A DNA stretch of 64,000 bases from Anaerobacillus isosaccharinicus (GTDB lineage Bacteria > Bacillota > Bacilli > Bacillales > Anaerobacillaceae). The first letter of the stretch is position 1. Each line of letters begins with the position of its first letter. Shown here piece by piece: positions 56,510 to 64,000 of the stretch. The notes beneath the pieces were generated by a model. That model saw only the letters and a list, made by a program, of their open reading frames with translations, searched no databases and was not told where the DNA came from. Made by a program: the position numbers and the translations under genes. Where the stretch lies: positions 762,164 through 826,163 of the forward strand of contig NZ_CP063356.1 in assembly GCF_001866075.3 (NCBI RefSeq), written 5' to 3'.

Positions 56510-57388
56510 CTATTTTTGTGCTGGAACTACGTCGCCGCCCCAGTTTTCTAAGATAAAGTTACGAATTGTTTCTGATTGTAATACTTCAACAAGCTTTTGA
56601 ATTTCTGGACGGTTTTCGTCACCTTCACGTACAGCAATTACGTTTACATAAGGATTTGTAACGTCTGAAGATTCTAATGCGATTGCATCTTGACCAGGTG
56701 AAAGACCTGCACCTAAAGCAAAGTTAGAGTTAATCAGTACTGCATCACCTTCACCATTTAGGTAAGCTTGTGGTAAAAGTGAAGCTTCAACGCGGTCATT
56801 GAACTTAAAGTTTTTTGGATTTTCAACAATATCTTCTAAAGTAGCTGTGATTCCTACGCCTTCAGCCAAAGTAATTAAACCTTTGTCTTGTAACATTGCT
56901 AAAATACGACCGTGGTCTGGAATAGCACTACTCATAATAATCTCAGCACCTTCTGGAAGTTCTTCAAGGCTAGCATACTTTTGTGAGTAAACACCAATTG
57001 GCTCGATATGAATTCCACCAGCGTTAACAAAACCATACCCATGATCTGTATTTTGCGCTGTTAAATAAGGAATGTGTTGGAAATAGTTTGCATCAAGTTC
57101 TTCACTAGCTAACGCCCTGTTTGGTAATACGTAGTCCTGGAAACGAACAACTTCAATTTCAATTCCTTCTTCTAATAGAAGAGGTGCTGCTGCTTCTAAT
57201 ACTTCTGCGTGTGGTACGTTAGATGCTCCAATAACTAACTTTACAACTTCCTCAGTAGCTTCTACTGTTTCAGTCGGTGCTGTTTCACCAGCTGTTTTTG
57301 TTTCTTCAGCTGGTTGTTCTCCTTGTCCACATGCAACTAATGCAAGTGATAAAAATGCTGCACTTAAAAATCCTGCTAATTTTTTCAT
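56510..57388 (-). CDS. metQ: Methionine ABC transporter substrate-binding lipoprotein MetQ
   Basis: 292 residues from ATG 57388. Lipoprotein signal MKKLAGFLSAAFLSLALVAC with the lipobox LVAC, a Glu/Thr-rich linker, then the NlpA/MetQ domain (VVRFQDYVLPNRALASEELD, ANYFQHIPYL, ILINSNFALGAG-type VLINSNFALGAGLSPGQDAI). It binds methionine outside the membrane and hands it to MetP. Last gene of metNPQ. Confidence 0.94.
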   Translation of the reverse strand: MKKLAGFLSAAFLSLALVACGQGEQPAEETKTAGETAPTETVEATEEVVKLVIGASNVPHAEVLEAAAPLLLEEGIEIEVVRFQDYVLPNRALASEELDANYFQHIPYLTAQNTDHGYGFVNAGGIHIEPIGVYSQKYASLEELPEGAEIIMSSAIPDHGRILAMLQDKGLITLAEGVGITATLEDIVENPKNFKFNDRVEASLLPQAYLNGEGDAVLINSNFALGAGLSPGQDAIALESSDVTNPYVNVIAVREGDENRPEIQKLVEVLQSETIRNFILENWGGDVVPAQK

Positions 57389-57462
57389 AATATATTGTAC
57401 CCCTCTCAAACTTTAGTTTTTTTTATTTAACTTTCTTCTATATAAATTGAAGAAGAAATTTA

Positions 57463-58131
57463 TTAACGTTTATCTGTCACGTGTTTAAAGTAGTCTCCAA
57501 ACGATTGGATTACAAACACAATCATTAAGATAACAACTGTTGCTACCAATGTTACATCATTACGACTACGTTGAAAGCCGTCTAGGAACGCTAAGTCACC
57601 AAGACCACCAGCTCCTACAAATCCTGCCATTGCCGTAAATGAAACAAGTGCAATCGCCGTTACCGTAATTCCAGAAATTAAGGCTGGAAGAGATTCTGGT
57701 ATTAAGACTTTATAAATAATTTGGAAATGACTAGCACCCATTGACTGCGCTGCCTCAATCACACCCTTATCAATTTCCCTAAGTGCAATTTCAACCATTC
57801 TTGCATAAAATGGTGCTGCTCCGATGATTAATGCTGGTAAAGCTGCTTTTGCACCAAGGAATGTTCCAACTAGAATGACCGTAAATGGAATTAGTAATAT
57901 GATTAGAATAATAAAAGGTATCGATCGGAATATATTTACCACAGCGGCTGTCATTCCATGAATAATTTTATTTTCCCAAAGATTTCCTTTATCCGTTAAA
58001 TAGAGGATTAATCCCAAAATCACACCTAAGATTAACGTAACTACTACCGATATTCCTGTCATATATAAAGTTTGCTGTGTTGCATTCCAAACTAACGACC
58101 ATTTCACATTAGGAAGTAACTCGCTAAACAT
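57463..58131 (-). CDS. metP: Methionine ABC transporter permease MetP
   Basis: 222 residues, five to six transmembrane helices, with the coupling-loop motif EAAQSMGASHFQIIYKVLIP and a terminal AGFVGAGGLGDLAF block. Partner of MetN and MetQ. It overlaps metN by 8 bp. Confidence 0.94.
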   Translation of the reverse strand: MFSELLPNVKWSLVWNATQQTLYMTGISVVVTLILGVILGLILYLTDKGNLWENKIIHGMTAAVVNIFRSIPFIILIILLIPFTVILVGTFLGAKAALPALIIGAAPFYARMVEIALREIDKGVIEAAQSMGASHFQIIYKVLIPESLPALISGITVTAIALVSFTAMAGFVGAGGLGDLAFLDGFQRSRNDVTLVATVVILMIVFVIQSFGDYFKHVTDKR

Positions 58132-59149
58132 TACTAATCACCTCCACTTTTACTTGCTTCTCTCTTACAAATTCAATAGCTTTTTCTACTTCGGTATCCT
58201 CACCATCAATATGAACAAAAAGTGCACCATAAGGACCATTTTGTGTATGTGAGATTTTCCCTTGTAAAATATTAATATCGATATTAAATGCTCGGATCAT
58301 TTCTGTGATTAACGGTTTTTCTGCGTCGCCGCCGACAAAGGTAAGCTGAACAATCTTACCTGTATTTGTTTCTTCTAAAAGATGTTTTACCGTTTCAACC
58401 GTTTCCTCTGGCTCAGTCACTTGCTTAACAAATTCCTTCGTCATTTCTTGGGTAGGTTGACGGAATACTTCAAGTACAGGCCCTTCTTCAACGATGTTTC
58501 CATTCTCCATAACCGCAACACGATGACAAATTTTTCGAATGACGTGCATTTCATGTGTAATCAATACGATCGTTAATCCTAATTTTTGATTGATATCAAC
58601 AAGAAGATCTAAAATTGAATCCGTTGTTTTTGGATCTAATGCGGATGTCGCCTCATCACATAACAATACTTTTGGGTTGTTTGCTAATGCTCTGGCAATA
58701 CCAACACGTTGTTTTTGACCACCACTTAGTTGTGACGGATACGATTCGCCTCGTCCCTCAAGTCCAACCAACTTTATTAATTCTTCGACTCTTTCTTTGC
58801 GCTTCTCTTTTGGAACTCCCGCTATTTCAAGGGGGAATGAGATATTTTCACGAACTGTCCTTGACCAAAGTAAATTAAAATGCTGAAAAATCATGCTAAT
58901 CTCTTGGCGCGCCAAACGAAGTTCTTTTTTACTAAGCTGAGATAGATTTTTTCCAGCCACTTGAACCGTTCCTGCTGAAGGTCTTTCTAGCATGTTTAGC
59001 ATACGAATCAGTGTACTTTTACCTGCCCCACTGTAGCCTATAATTCCGTAGATTTCACCTTCATTAATCATCAAGTTTATGTTATCGACAGCAGTAACGA
59101 TCCCGTCTTTTGTTTGGAATATTTTCTTTAACGAGCTTAACGTAATCAA
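58124..59149 (-). CDS. metN: Methionine ABC transporter ATPase MetN
   Basis: 341 residues from TTG 59149 (start M-I-T-L-S-S-L-K-K), eight bases after AAAGGAG; the frame above it up to GTG 59167 contains that site. Walker A GYSGAGKST, signature LSGGQKQR, Walker B VLLCDEATSALD, and the C-terminal NIL domain that binds methionine and inhibits transport when the cell is replete. It is regulated by the upstream S-box leader. Confidence 0.95.
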   Translation of the reverse strand: MITLSSLKKIFQTKDGIVTAVDNINLMINEGEIYGIIGYSGAGKSTLIRMLNMLERPSAGTVQVAGKNLSQLSKKELRLARQEISMIFQHFNLLWSRTVRENISFPLEIAGVPKEKRKERVEELIKLVGLEGRGESYPSQLSGGQKQRVGIARALANNPKVLLCDEATSALDPKTTDSILDLLVDINQKLGLTIVLITHEMHVIRKICHRVAVMENGNIVEEGPVLEVFRQPTQEMTKEFVKQVTEPEETVETVKHLLEETNTGKIVQLTFVGGDAEKPLITEMIRAFNIDINILQGKISHTQNGPYGALFVHIDGEDTEVEKAIEFVREKQVKVEVISNV

Positions 59150-59298
59150 GATCACCACTCCTTTCACTTATTAATCTTATTGGTTTACTTAAGTTAACGC
59201 GTTAAAATGTCAATGTACAAGAGTTCACCCTTGACCACTCAATAAATCGTCTTTTTCATTAGGATGTATAATTTGCTATCGTTTAGTTGGATTTCAAA

Positions 59299-59471
59299 CA
59301 AAAAAACCTTTCTGCACATAGAAGCACAGAAAGGTTTATAGATAGGTTCATCCATCTCATCTTTCAAAGCCTCCAGCTCTGCAGGAATTGGCACCTTCCT
59401 AAGTAAAAAATACTTAGCGGTTGCCGGGTTTCATCGGGCCAGTCCCTCCACCTCTCTTGATAAGAGTATTA
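59299..59471 (-). promoter_or_regulatory. SAM-I (S-box) riboswitch with terminator
   Basis: On the minus strand: CTTATCAAGAGAGGTGGAGG, then GACTGGCCCGATGAAACCCGG, CAACC..GGTGCCAATTCCTGC, and a P4-like GAAAGATGAGATGG. These are the hallmark S-box elements. They are followed by a strong terminator hairpin (AAACCTTTCTGTGC/GCAGAAAGGTTT) and T7. It sits 150 bp upstream of metN: high SAM should stop transcription of metNPQ. Confidence 0.95.
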
Positions 59472-59562
59472 AGTTGTAAATAAAATATCGTTTCAATAGA
59501 ACAAATAGTAACATGGTGTTTAATAACTGTCAATTCATTTCTCTTAAAAAAAATTTGGTTAT

Positions 59563-59913
59563 TTATGGTGTTAAATGAACATTATTTAAATAAAAAATCG
59601 TTTCAGCTTTTAAAATAGCTGGGTAAGTTCCATGAACAGTTAATTGATTTTGCTTAGCTAATCTTTGTAATCGATCTTGGCCTTTTAACAGCTTTTTAAT
59701 TACTTCTTCATCGGCCTGGATTGTAAGGTCAATTTTTTGGCTTTCATCAGTATTCTCCATTACCTGCCCATGTAGAGTCGATAATGATATTGTATAGCTA
59801 TTACTGCCTATTTCAAATAAAACAACAAACTGCTTTTCTTTAAAAAATGTTTGCAAGTGACTCGCTTCTGTTAATCTCTGCTGAAAACCTTGTAGCACTT
59901 GTTCAAACTCCAT
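59563..59913 (-). CDS. SCP2 sterol-carrier-domain protein
   Basis: 116 residues from ATG 59913 after TTGGAGGTG. A lone SCP2-like domain: VVLFEIGSNSYTISLSTLHG, KIDLTIQADEEVIKKLLKGQ and LTVHGTYPAILKAE. Such single-domain proteins are thought to bind acyl or other lipids. No cofactor motif. Function in this organism unknown. Confidence 0.75.
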   Translation of the reverse strand: MEFEQVLQGFQQRLTEASHLQTFFKEKQFVVLFEIGSNSYTISLSTLHGQVMENTDESQKIDLTIQADEEVIKKLLKGQDRLQRLAKQNQLTVHGTYPAILKAETIFYLNNVHLTP

Positions 59914-60035
59914 GAAATACACCTCCAAGGTTTTTCCCTCTTTACTATTTATTCGCTACATACAAGAGGAAATCCTTGTGTATTTATTGGAAAAACTCAT
60001 TTTGTTCACTATATCACAAAAATTATATTCTATAT

Positions 60036-60952
60036 TTACCCCGCCGGTTTCGTCGTAGCTGAGACGTCTTCTACCCTTGGACGATCTACATTTCTAAAGA
60101 CTAGGAAGAAATAGACTGAAGCGACTACGTATAGTGCTCCTGTAATCGAGAAAACGATGGCATAACCGTAGTACGCACCGTATAGCATGACGATACCTGT
60201 TGAAACGGGTCCCATTACTGCCCAGCCTAAACTAAAGACCATTTGGCCGACTGAGTTTGCAAGGCCCTTCATCGAATCATCGACACTTCGCATCATTAGT
60301 GACATTTGAATCGGGTTTCCTGCATTCATTAATGCTTGTCGGAATAAAAAACCAAGTACAGCCAGCGTTAAGTTTTCTGTAAATGCGGTAAGTAACAAAA
60401 ATGGGATCGATGAATGCTTGTGACTGGATCTAGCGAAAAGACTGCTTGAAAAACATCACTAAGCCCTCCACCTAGGATATTCCCGATAACATTTGCAACC
60501 ATCATGATCGCAAAGTTAAAGCTAAATAAATGAACTCTCTGCTTTTCATTAGAGTTTTCTGCAAGTAGTGGAATTGTCGACACTTGTATAAAGGCCATGA
60601 AGATCCCGCTCAAAAAGGCTGCTGTTAAGAGCGTTGACTCATCTATAAATAATGACCTAGATAACAGGGTAATCGCCGAAAAAAGACCACCCCAAAAAAT
60701 AATTTTTTTCCTACCAAATCGATCACTCAAAATACCAGCTGGTAAAAGCATAATTGCAGTTGCCGTAGCTGTCATCGCAATGACTTTTCCATTTACTTGC
60801 TCATCAAAGCCTAGTTCTCTGATGTAATAATTGTAAATGATCATAAAGATACCCATACCAATATGACCTAAAATTGATGATAATAAGAAAAGTCGGATGT
60901 TTTTGTTGTACCCTTTAAATTGGCTAGACCATCCTCCAATAAAATTTCCCAC
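60036..60952 (-). pseudogene. MFS transporter with frameshift and internal deletion
   Basis: The first frame (60952-60368) encodes the usual N-terminal half of a major facilitator: helices 1-6 with LSDRFGRKKIIFWGG in the loop 2-3 signature position. It breaks at DPVTSIHRSHF. The second (60398-60036) encodes the last four helices (LLTAFTENLTLAVLGFLFRQ onward) and a hydrophilic end. The join lacks about 100 residues covering the central loop and helices 7-8, in addition to the shift. Not functional as read. Confidence 0.82.
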
Positions 60953-61127
60953 GTGGTCGCCTTCCTCTCAACACATATTTCGCGTCCCTAAATATAATAG
61001 TTCATTTTCTAAAAATTTGAAAGCATTTAATCCAAATTTTTTATAATAGCCACATCCAATTAATACCTCAAAACGTTTTTACGGTTTTGGGAAGGCTATT
61101 ACTAAAATGACTAGGAGGGAAAATGTC

Positions 61128-61364
61128 ATGGAAAAGAAAATCGATGTAACAACAAAAGTCCAAGGTAAGCTTGAAGATGGAAGTAGAATGAGCCTGTTTT
61201 TAGACGAGCGGGAAGTTGGCCAAATCATCCTGACAAACCAAGGCAATCATTATGAAATGGCTGAGGGATTCGAATTTTCTAACGATAAAATATACAAGCA
61301 TGAAAATGATACAACTGAATATACCAAAAAGTATGTTGATGATTGTGATATGGGTTGGTGTTAA
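61128..61364 (+). CDS. yusG: YusG-family (DUF2553) protein
   Basis: 78 residues from ATG 61128, eight bases after GGAGGG. It starts MEKKIDVTTKVQGKLEDGSR and ends in a CDMGWC tail, as in the YusG family. Gene order (yusG beside gcvH, yusI and fadE) matches Bacillus subtilis. Function unknown. Confidence 0.8.
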   Translation: MEKKIDVTTKVQGKLEDGSRMSLFLDEREVGQIILTNQGNHYEMAEGFEFSNDKIYKHENDTTEYTKKYVDDCDMGWC

Positions 61365-61381
61365 TTTTAATGTAGTATAAT

Positions 61382-61402
61382 AATGTAGAATGTAGAATGT
61401 AG
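61382..61402. repeat. AATGTAG heptamer tandem repeat
   Basis: Three exact copies of AATGTAG in the yusG-gcvH gap, followed by two GTGGGGTGAGC-type motifs. A different sequence, but the same heptamer period as the ATTCATA repeat at 49334. Confidence 0.8.
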
Positions 61403-61459
61403 AATTGTTGTGGGGTGAGCTTCGAGGTTGGTGGGGTGAGCCACTAGATGATATCATAA

Positions 61460-61493
61460 AAAAGCTCTCGACTGTTTTTCGTCGAGAGCTTTT
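61460..61493. terminator. Bidirectional terminator between yusG and gcvH
   Basis: AAAAGCTCTCGAC (61460-61472) pairs perfectly with GTCGAGAGCTTTT (61481-61493), with T-rich DNA on the plus-strand side and A-rich on the other. Confidence 0.85.
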
Positions 61494-61528
61494 TGGTTTT
61501 CGCTATGTAGCGCTAACTGTTTATGTGA

Positions 61529-61912
61529 TTAGTCTTCTTTGATCATTGCTTCGTATTGTTCGGCTGTCATTAGCTTTTCTAATTCTGACTCGTCACTTAG
61601 CTCGATTGTAATCATCCATGCTTTTTCGTATGGAGATTCGTTCACAAGCTCTGGTGAATCGTCTAAATCTTCGTTAACTGCAACTACTTTACCACTAAGT
61701 GGTGCGTAAAGTTCTGAAACAGTTTTCACCGATTCAACACTACCAAATGGCTCGTCTGCTTGAATTTCATCGCCTACTTCAGGAAGCTCAACGAATACGA
61801 TGTCACCTAATTCTGATTGTGCGAAATCAGTAATCCCAATACGTACTTGATTGCCTTCAACTTTTACCCATTCGTGCTCTTCAGAATACTTTAATTCTTT
61901 TGGTAAACTCAT
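61529..61912 (-). CDS. gcvH: Glycine cleavage system H protein
   Basis: 127 residues, the usual length. Lys63 in [19 protein letters not shown] is the lipoyl attachment site. It shuttles the aminomethyl group in glycine cleavage and in Bacillus also relays lipoyl groups. ATG follows TTGGAGGGA. Intact, monocistronic. Confidence 0.96.
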   Translation of the reverse strand: MSLPKELKYSEEHEWVKVEGNQVRIGITDFAQSELGDIVFVELPEVGDEIQADEPFGSVESVKTVSELYAPLSGKVVAVNEDLDDSPELVNESPYEKAWMITIELSDESELEKLMTAEQYEAMIKED

Positions 61913-62063
61913 TTCTTAATCCCTCCAAAATTTTTAAGTATAACCATTATGGCAGAAAAACTTTCCAATTACCATTATACTCTTATTATCGCTATGTTTA
62001 AAGCTACAGTTTTAGATAAAGCTTTAAGTTTTAAGGTTTTTAGAATTACAAGAAGCTTTAATT

Positions 62064-62420
62064 CTACTTCCAAGTTTGTTCAAACAACTCTTCTTTAAAC
62101 CCTACAGTAACATTTTTTCCGTCTGTTACGATCGGACGCTTAAGTAACATTCCTTCAGAGCTTAATAATTCTAAAATTTCATCTTCTGAAGCAACTTTCA
62201 GTTTATCCTTCATGCCAAGCTCCCGGTACTTTTGACCACTTGTATTTAAAAACTTTTTCAGTTCTAGACCACTTTTTTCATACAAGCTTTTAAGTTCAGC
62301 TTTTGATGGTGGATTTTCAACAATATGTATTTCTTGAAAGGCAATGCCGTTTGTTTCTAACCACTTTTTAGCATTACGGCATGTCCCGCATTTAGGATAT
62401 AGGTATATTGTTAAACTCAT
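62064..62420 (-). CDS. yusI: ArsC/Spx-family protein YusI
   Basis: 118 residues of the thioredoxin-fold arsenate reductase/Spx family, with Cys11-x-x-Cys14 (YPKCGTCRNAKKW) and the LLKRPIVTDGKNVTVGF block. Whether it reduces arsenate or acts as a regulator-like relative is unknown; the neighbourhood matches B. subtilis yusI next to gcvH. Confidence 0.85.
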   Translation of the reverse strand: MSLTIYLYPKCGTCRNAKKWLETNGIAFQEIHIVENPPSKAELKSLYEKSGLELKKFLNTSGQKYRELGMKDKLKVASEDEILELLSSEGMLLKRPIVTDGKNVTVGFKEELFEQTWK

Positions 62421-62486
62421 TTTTTTCTCCTCCCCTGACGATTTTGAAGGGAATAGGCTATATAAACCTATCCCCTCTCCATCATA

Positions 62487-62675
62487 CTATGAATCCATCC
62501 GATCTTTCACATCTTCTGCTCGCTTTTCACCCATATCTTCCTCAATTAGACCTGAAGACCAAGCTTCTTGAATACCATTTTGAGTTCCCTGGTCGATACC
62601 ATTGAACTCTTTTACAAAGCTATCATCGACCTCTAGTGATCCATCATAGACAATTTCATTTTCACGATCCTTCAT
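62487..62675 (-). CDS. Small acidic protein of unknown function
   Basis: 62 residues from ATG 62675 after GAGGTG; the frame above to 62732 has no start signal. Acidic, with DQGTQNGIQEAWSSGLIEED in the middle; this resembles small spore-type or DUF4025-like proteins weakly. No confident family. Confidence 0.5.
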   Translation of the reverse strand: MKDRENEIVYDGSLEVDDSFVKEFNGIDQGTQNGIQEAWSSGLIEEDMGEKRAEDVKDRMDS

Positions 62676-62732
62676 GAGAACACCTCGATTCCAATATTTG
62701 ATCTGCATGATCTCACTTATTATTAGAAACAT

Positions 62733-63089
62733 GTCCTTTTAACATACGGTCATTTAGATGCCTTTTAAAAATACATCTACGCAACGCGAAAAAGCCCCAT
62801 AAAGGGACTTTTTCACTTAAGTCTAGTAGAGAGGAGAATGCCCTTTCTTTAGAAAGGAGGATTATTTAATTTTGGAACCACTGGCTCCAAATTTGAAAAC
62901 TGTTTTAAAATAATTTTGAGTGTAAAGTTTAAAGTGTAGAGTTGTGAAAGTAAGTGCTTCGAAGCTCAAGCTTTCATAACTCTATATTCTACACTCTGAA
63001 ATCTACACTATTCGAATGTAAAACTAAGAACAACATGCTTCGTAGAGAGGACTGGCACTAATCCTACATTTTACATTCTGCATCTTACA
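62733..63089. other. Intergenic 357 bp: terminator and repeat-like DNA
   Basis: No gene. 62788-62814 is a hairpin (GAAAAAG/CTTTTTC plus CCC/GGG) that can terminate the acyl-CoA dehydrogenase transcript. From 62920 to 63085 the DNA is rich in GTGTAGA/TCTACAC and TTACATT motifs and can fold on itself (TAGAGTTGTGAAAG with CTTTCATAACTCTA), like the heptamer-rich gaps elsewhere in the window. Confidence 0.5.
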
Positions 63090-64000
63090 CTAAACGACGT
63101 AGCGCTCTGCTTCGATTAGTTTTTGAGCGATTTGACGCTTAAGTGCTACAACATTTGTTGGTGTGTGACGAGTTAACTTACGTAAAATAGAGAGCATCGT
63201 ACGTAATGTGTCGCCTTCTTCCATTGTTACTAATGATTCTTTCGCTACTGCTTCGATACGGTTAAATGCTTCTTGGCAGTAAACTCTAGTCATTAGAAGT
63301 TTTTGTTGGTTTGCATCTACACCATTACGGTTGAATGCTTTTTCAGTTCTTAATACTGCCGACTCCATCGCAAATACTTCATTTGCAAGGTCAGCCACTT
63401 TAGAAAGAATTTCTTGCTCTTTTTGTAGAGCTGGGCCGTATTTTTGAGCGCCTGTTCCAGCGATCATTAAAAATACTTTTTTAGCCATTGAAACTAAATA
63501 TTTTTCTTGCTCAAGTGGCTCATCGCCAATTTCTTGAGGCATCATCATCATTAACTCTTCTTGTAATGACGTAGCTTTTTCTAAGAAAGGAAGCTCACCT
63601 TTCATTGCTTTACGTAAAATTGTTGCAGGAACTAACATGCGGTTAATTTCATTTGTCCCTTCAAAAATACGATTGATACGAGAATTACGATAGATCGATT
63701 CTATTTCGTATTCAGCCATAAATCCGTTACCACCATGGATTTGAACGCCTTCGTCAGCTACGTAATCTAGCGCTTCTGATCCAAATACTTTATTAAGCGA
63801 GCATTCTATTGCATACTCTGCGATTGCCTTTGCTACAGCTTTACCGTCCTTTTGCTCTTCATCAGACAATACATTAAAGCTATCTTCAATTAAGCCACCT
63901 GTGCGGTAAATTGAACTTTCAGCTGCATACGTTACTGCTGCCATTGTTCCAAGCTTTTCTTGGATAAGCGGAAATTGTGAGATTGGTTGTTTAAACTGTT
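63090..64000 (-). CDS. fadE: Acyl-CoA dehydrogenase, C-terminal part (window edge)
   Basis: The frame is open to the window edge; about 300 codons are seen. IHGGNGFMAEYEIESIYRN and RIFEGTNEINRMLVPATIL are the FAD/substrate-binding C-terminal acyl-CoA dehydrogenase signature, followed by the extra helical C-terminal domain of long FadE/YusJ proteins. It oxidises acyl-CoA in fatty-acid degradation. Position beside yusI matches fadE (yusJ) of B. subtilis. The N-terminus and start lie outside the window. Confidence 0.92.
   Translation of the reverse strand, partial: QFKQPISQFPLIQEKLGTMAAVTYAAESSIYRTGGLIEDSFNVLSDEEQKDGKAVAKAIAEYAIECSLNKVFGSEALDYVADEGVQIHGGNGFMAEYEIESIYRNSRINRIFEGTNEINRMLVPATILRKAMKGELPFLEKATSLQEELMMMMPQEIGDEPLEQEKYLVSMAKKVFLMIAGTGAQKYGPALQKEQEILSKVADLANEVFAMESAVLRTEKAFNRNGVDANQQKLLMTRVYCQEAFNRIEAVAKESLVTMEEGDTLRTMLSILRKLTRHTPTNVVALKRQIAQKLIEAERYVV

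Overview
The window is low-GC Firmicutes DNA. Every recognisable housekeeping gene has its closest resemblance to Bacillaceae: a sufCDSUB operon, metNPQ under an S-box leader, a yusG-gcvH-yusI-fadE neighbourhood, and an Mrp Na+/H+ antiporter operon. Strong AGGAGG-type ribosome binding sites and frequent TTG/GTG starts fit the same group. The Mrp operon would suit a salt- or alkali-tolerant Bacillus relative, but the species cannot be named from this sequence.

The left half (about 1-31.7 kb) is an accessory region dominated by phage defence and mobile elements. It opens with a transposase/DUF6431 pair cut by the window edge, which has apparently removed the N-terminus of a large serine recombinase. 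Then follow, all on the minus strand: a complete four-gene type II CBASS operon with a patatin-like phospholipase effector (2.9-7.5 kb), a complete four-gene Wadjet (JetABCD) plasmid-defence operon with jetD first and a very long JetC (8.1-16.7 kb), a WYL-domain regulator (16.8-17.8 kb) and the 3' part of a DUF2357/PD-(D/E)XK nuclease gene. The rest of that nuclease gene lies 9 kb away on the plus strand, behind a coiled-coil gene and an McrB-like AAA+ ATPase gene. Two identical-length, inverted IS66 copies lie between the halves. Their 8-bp target duplications are swapped between the two copies, and joining the half-genes across one duplication restores a continuous 620-codon reading frame. 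The sequence therefore records an IS66-mediated inversion of about 6.5 kb of unique DNA, which broke a three-gene, McrBC-like defence operon of unusual composition.

The middle (31.7-47.8 kb) contains decayed mobile DNA, a lipoprotein, a PAP2 phosphatase, a lytic transglycosylase and the Mrp operon. mrpA has lost about its first 150 codons beside a DDE transposase gene, with no upstream part on the far side. Then come a 40-residue hydrophobic mini-protein with its own hairpin leader and terminator, a secreted protein of unknown function that seems to start at an ATA codon, and a decayed prophage or ICE end (ArpU-like regulator, frameshifted ImmA, intact tyrosine integrase) abutting the 3' end of sufB.

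The right end (47.8-64 kb) is core genome: the Fe-S assembly operon sufCDSUB behind a promoter overlapped by a perfect AT-rich palindrome, a PAP2 membrane protein, an AhpD-like protein, a TetR regulator, the methionine ABC transporter metNPQ with a SAM riboswitch, an SCP2-domain protein, a broken MFS transporter, yusG, gcvH, an ArsC/Spx-like protein and the 3' part of an acyl-CoA dehydrogenase gene. Several non-coding repeat families lie in its intergenic gaps.
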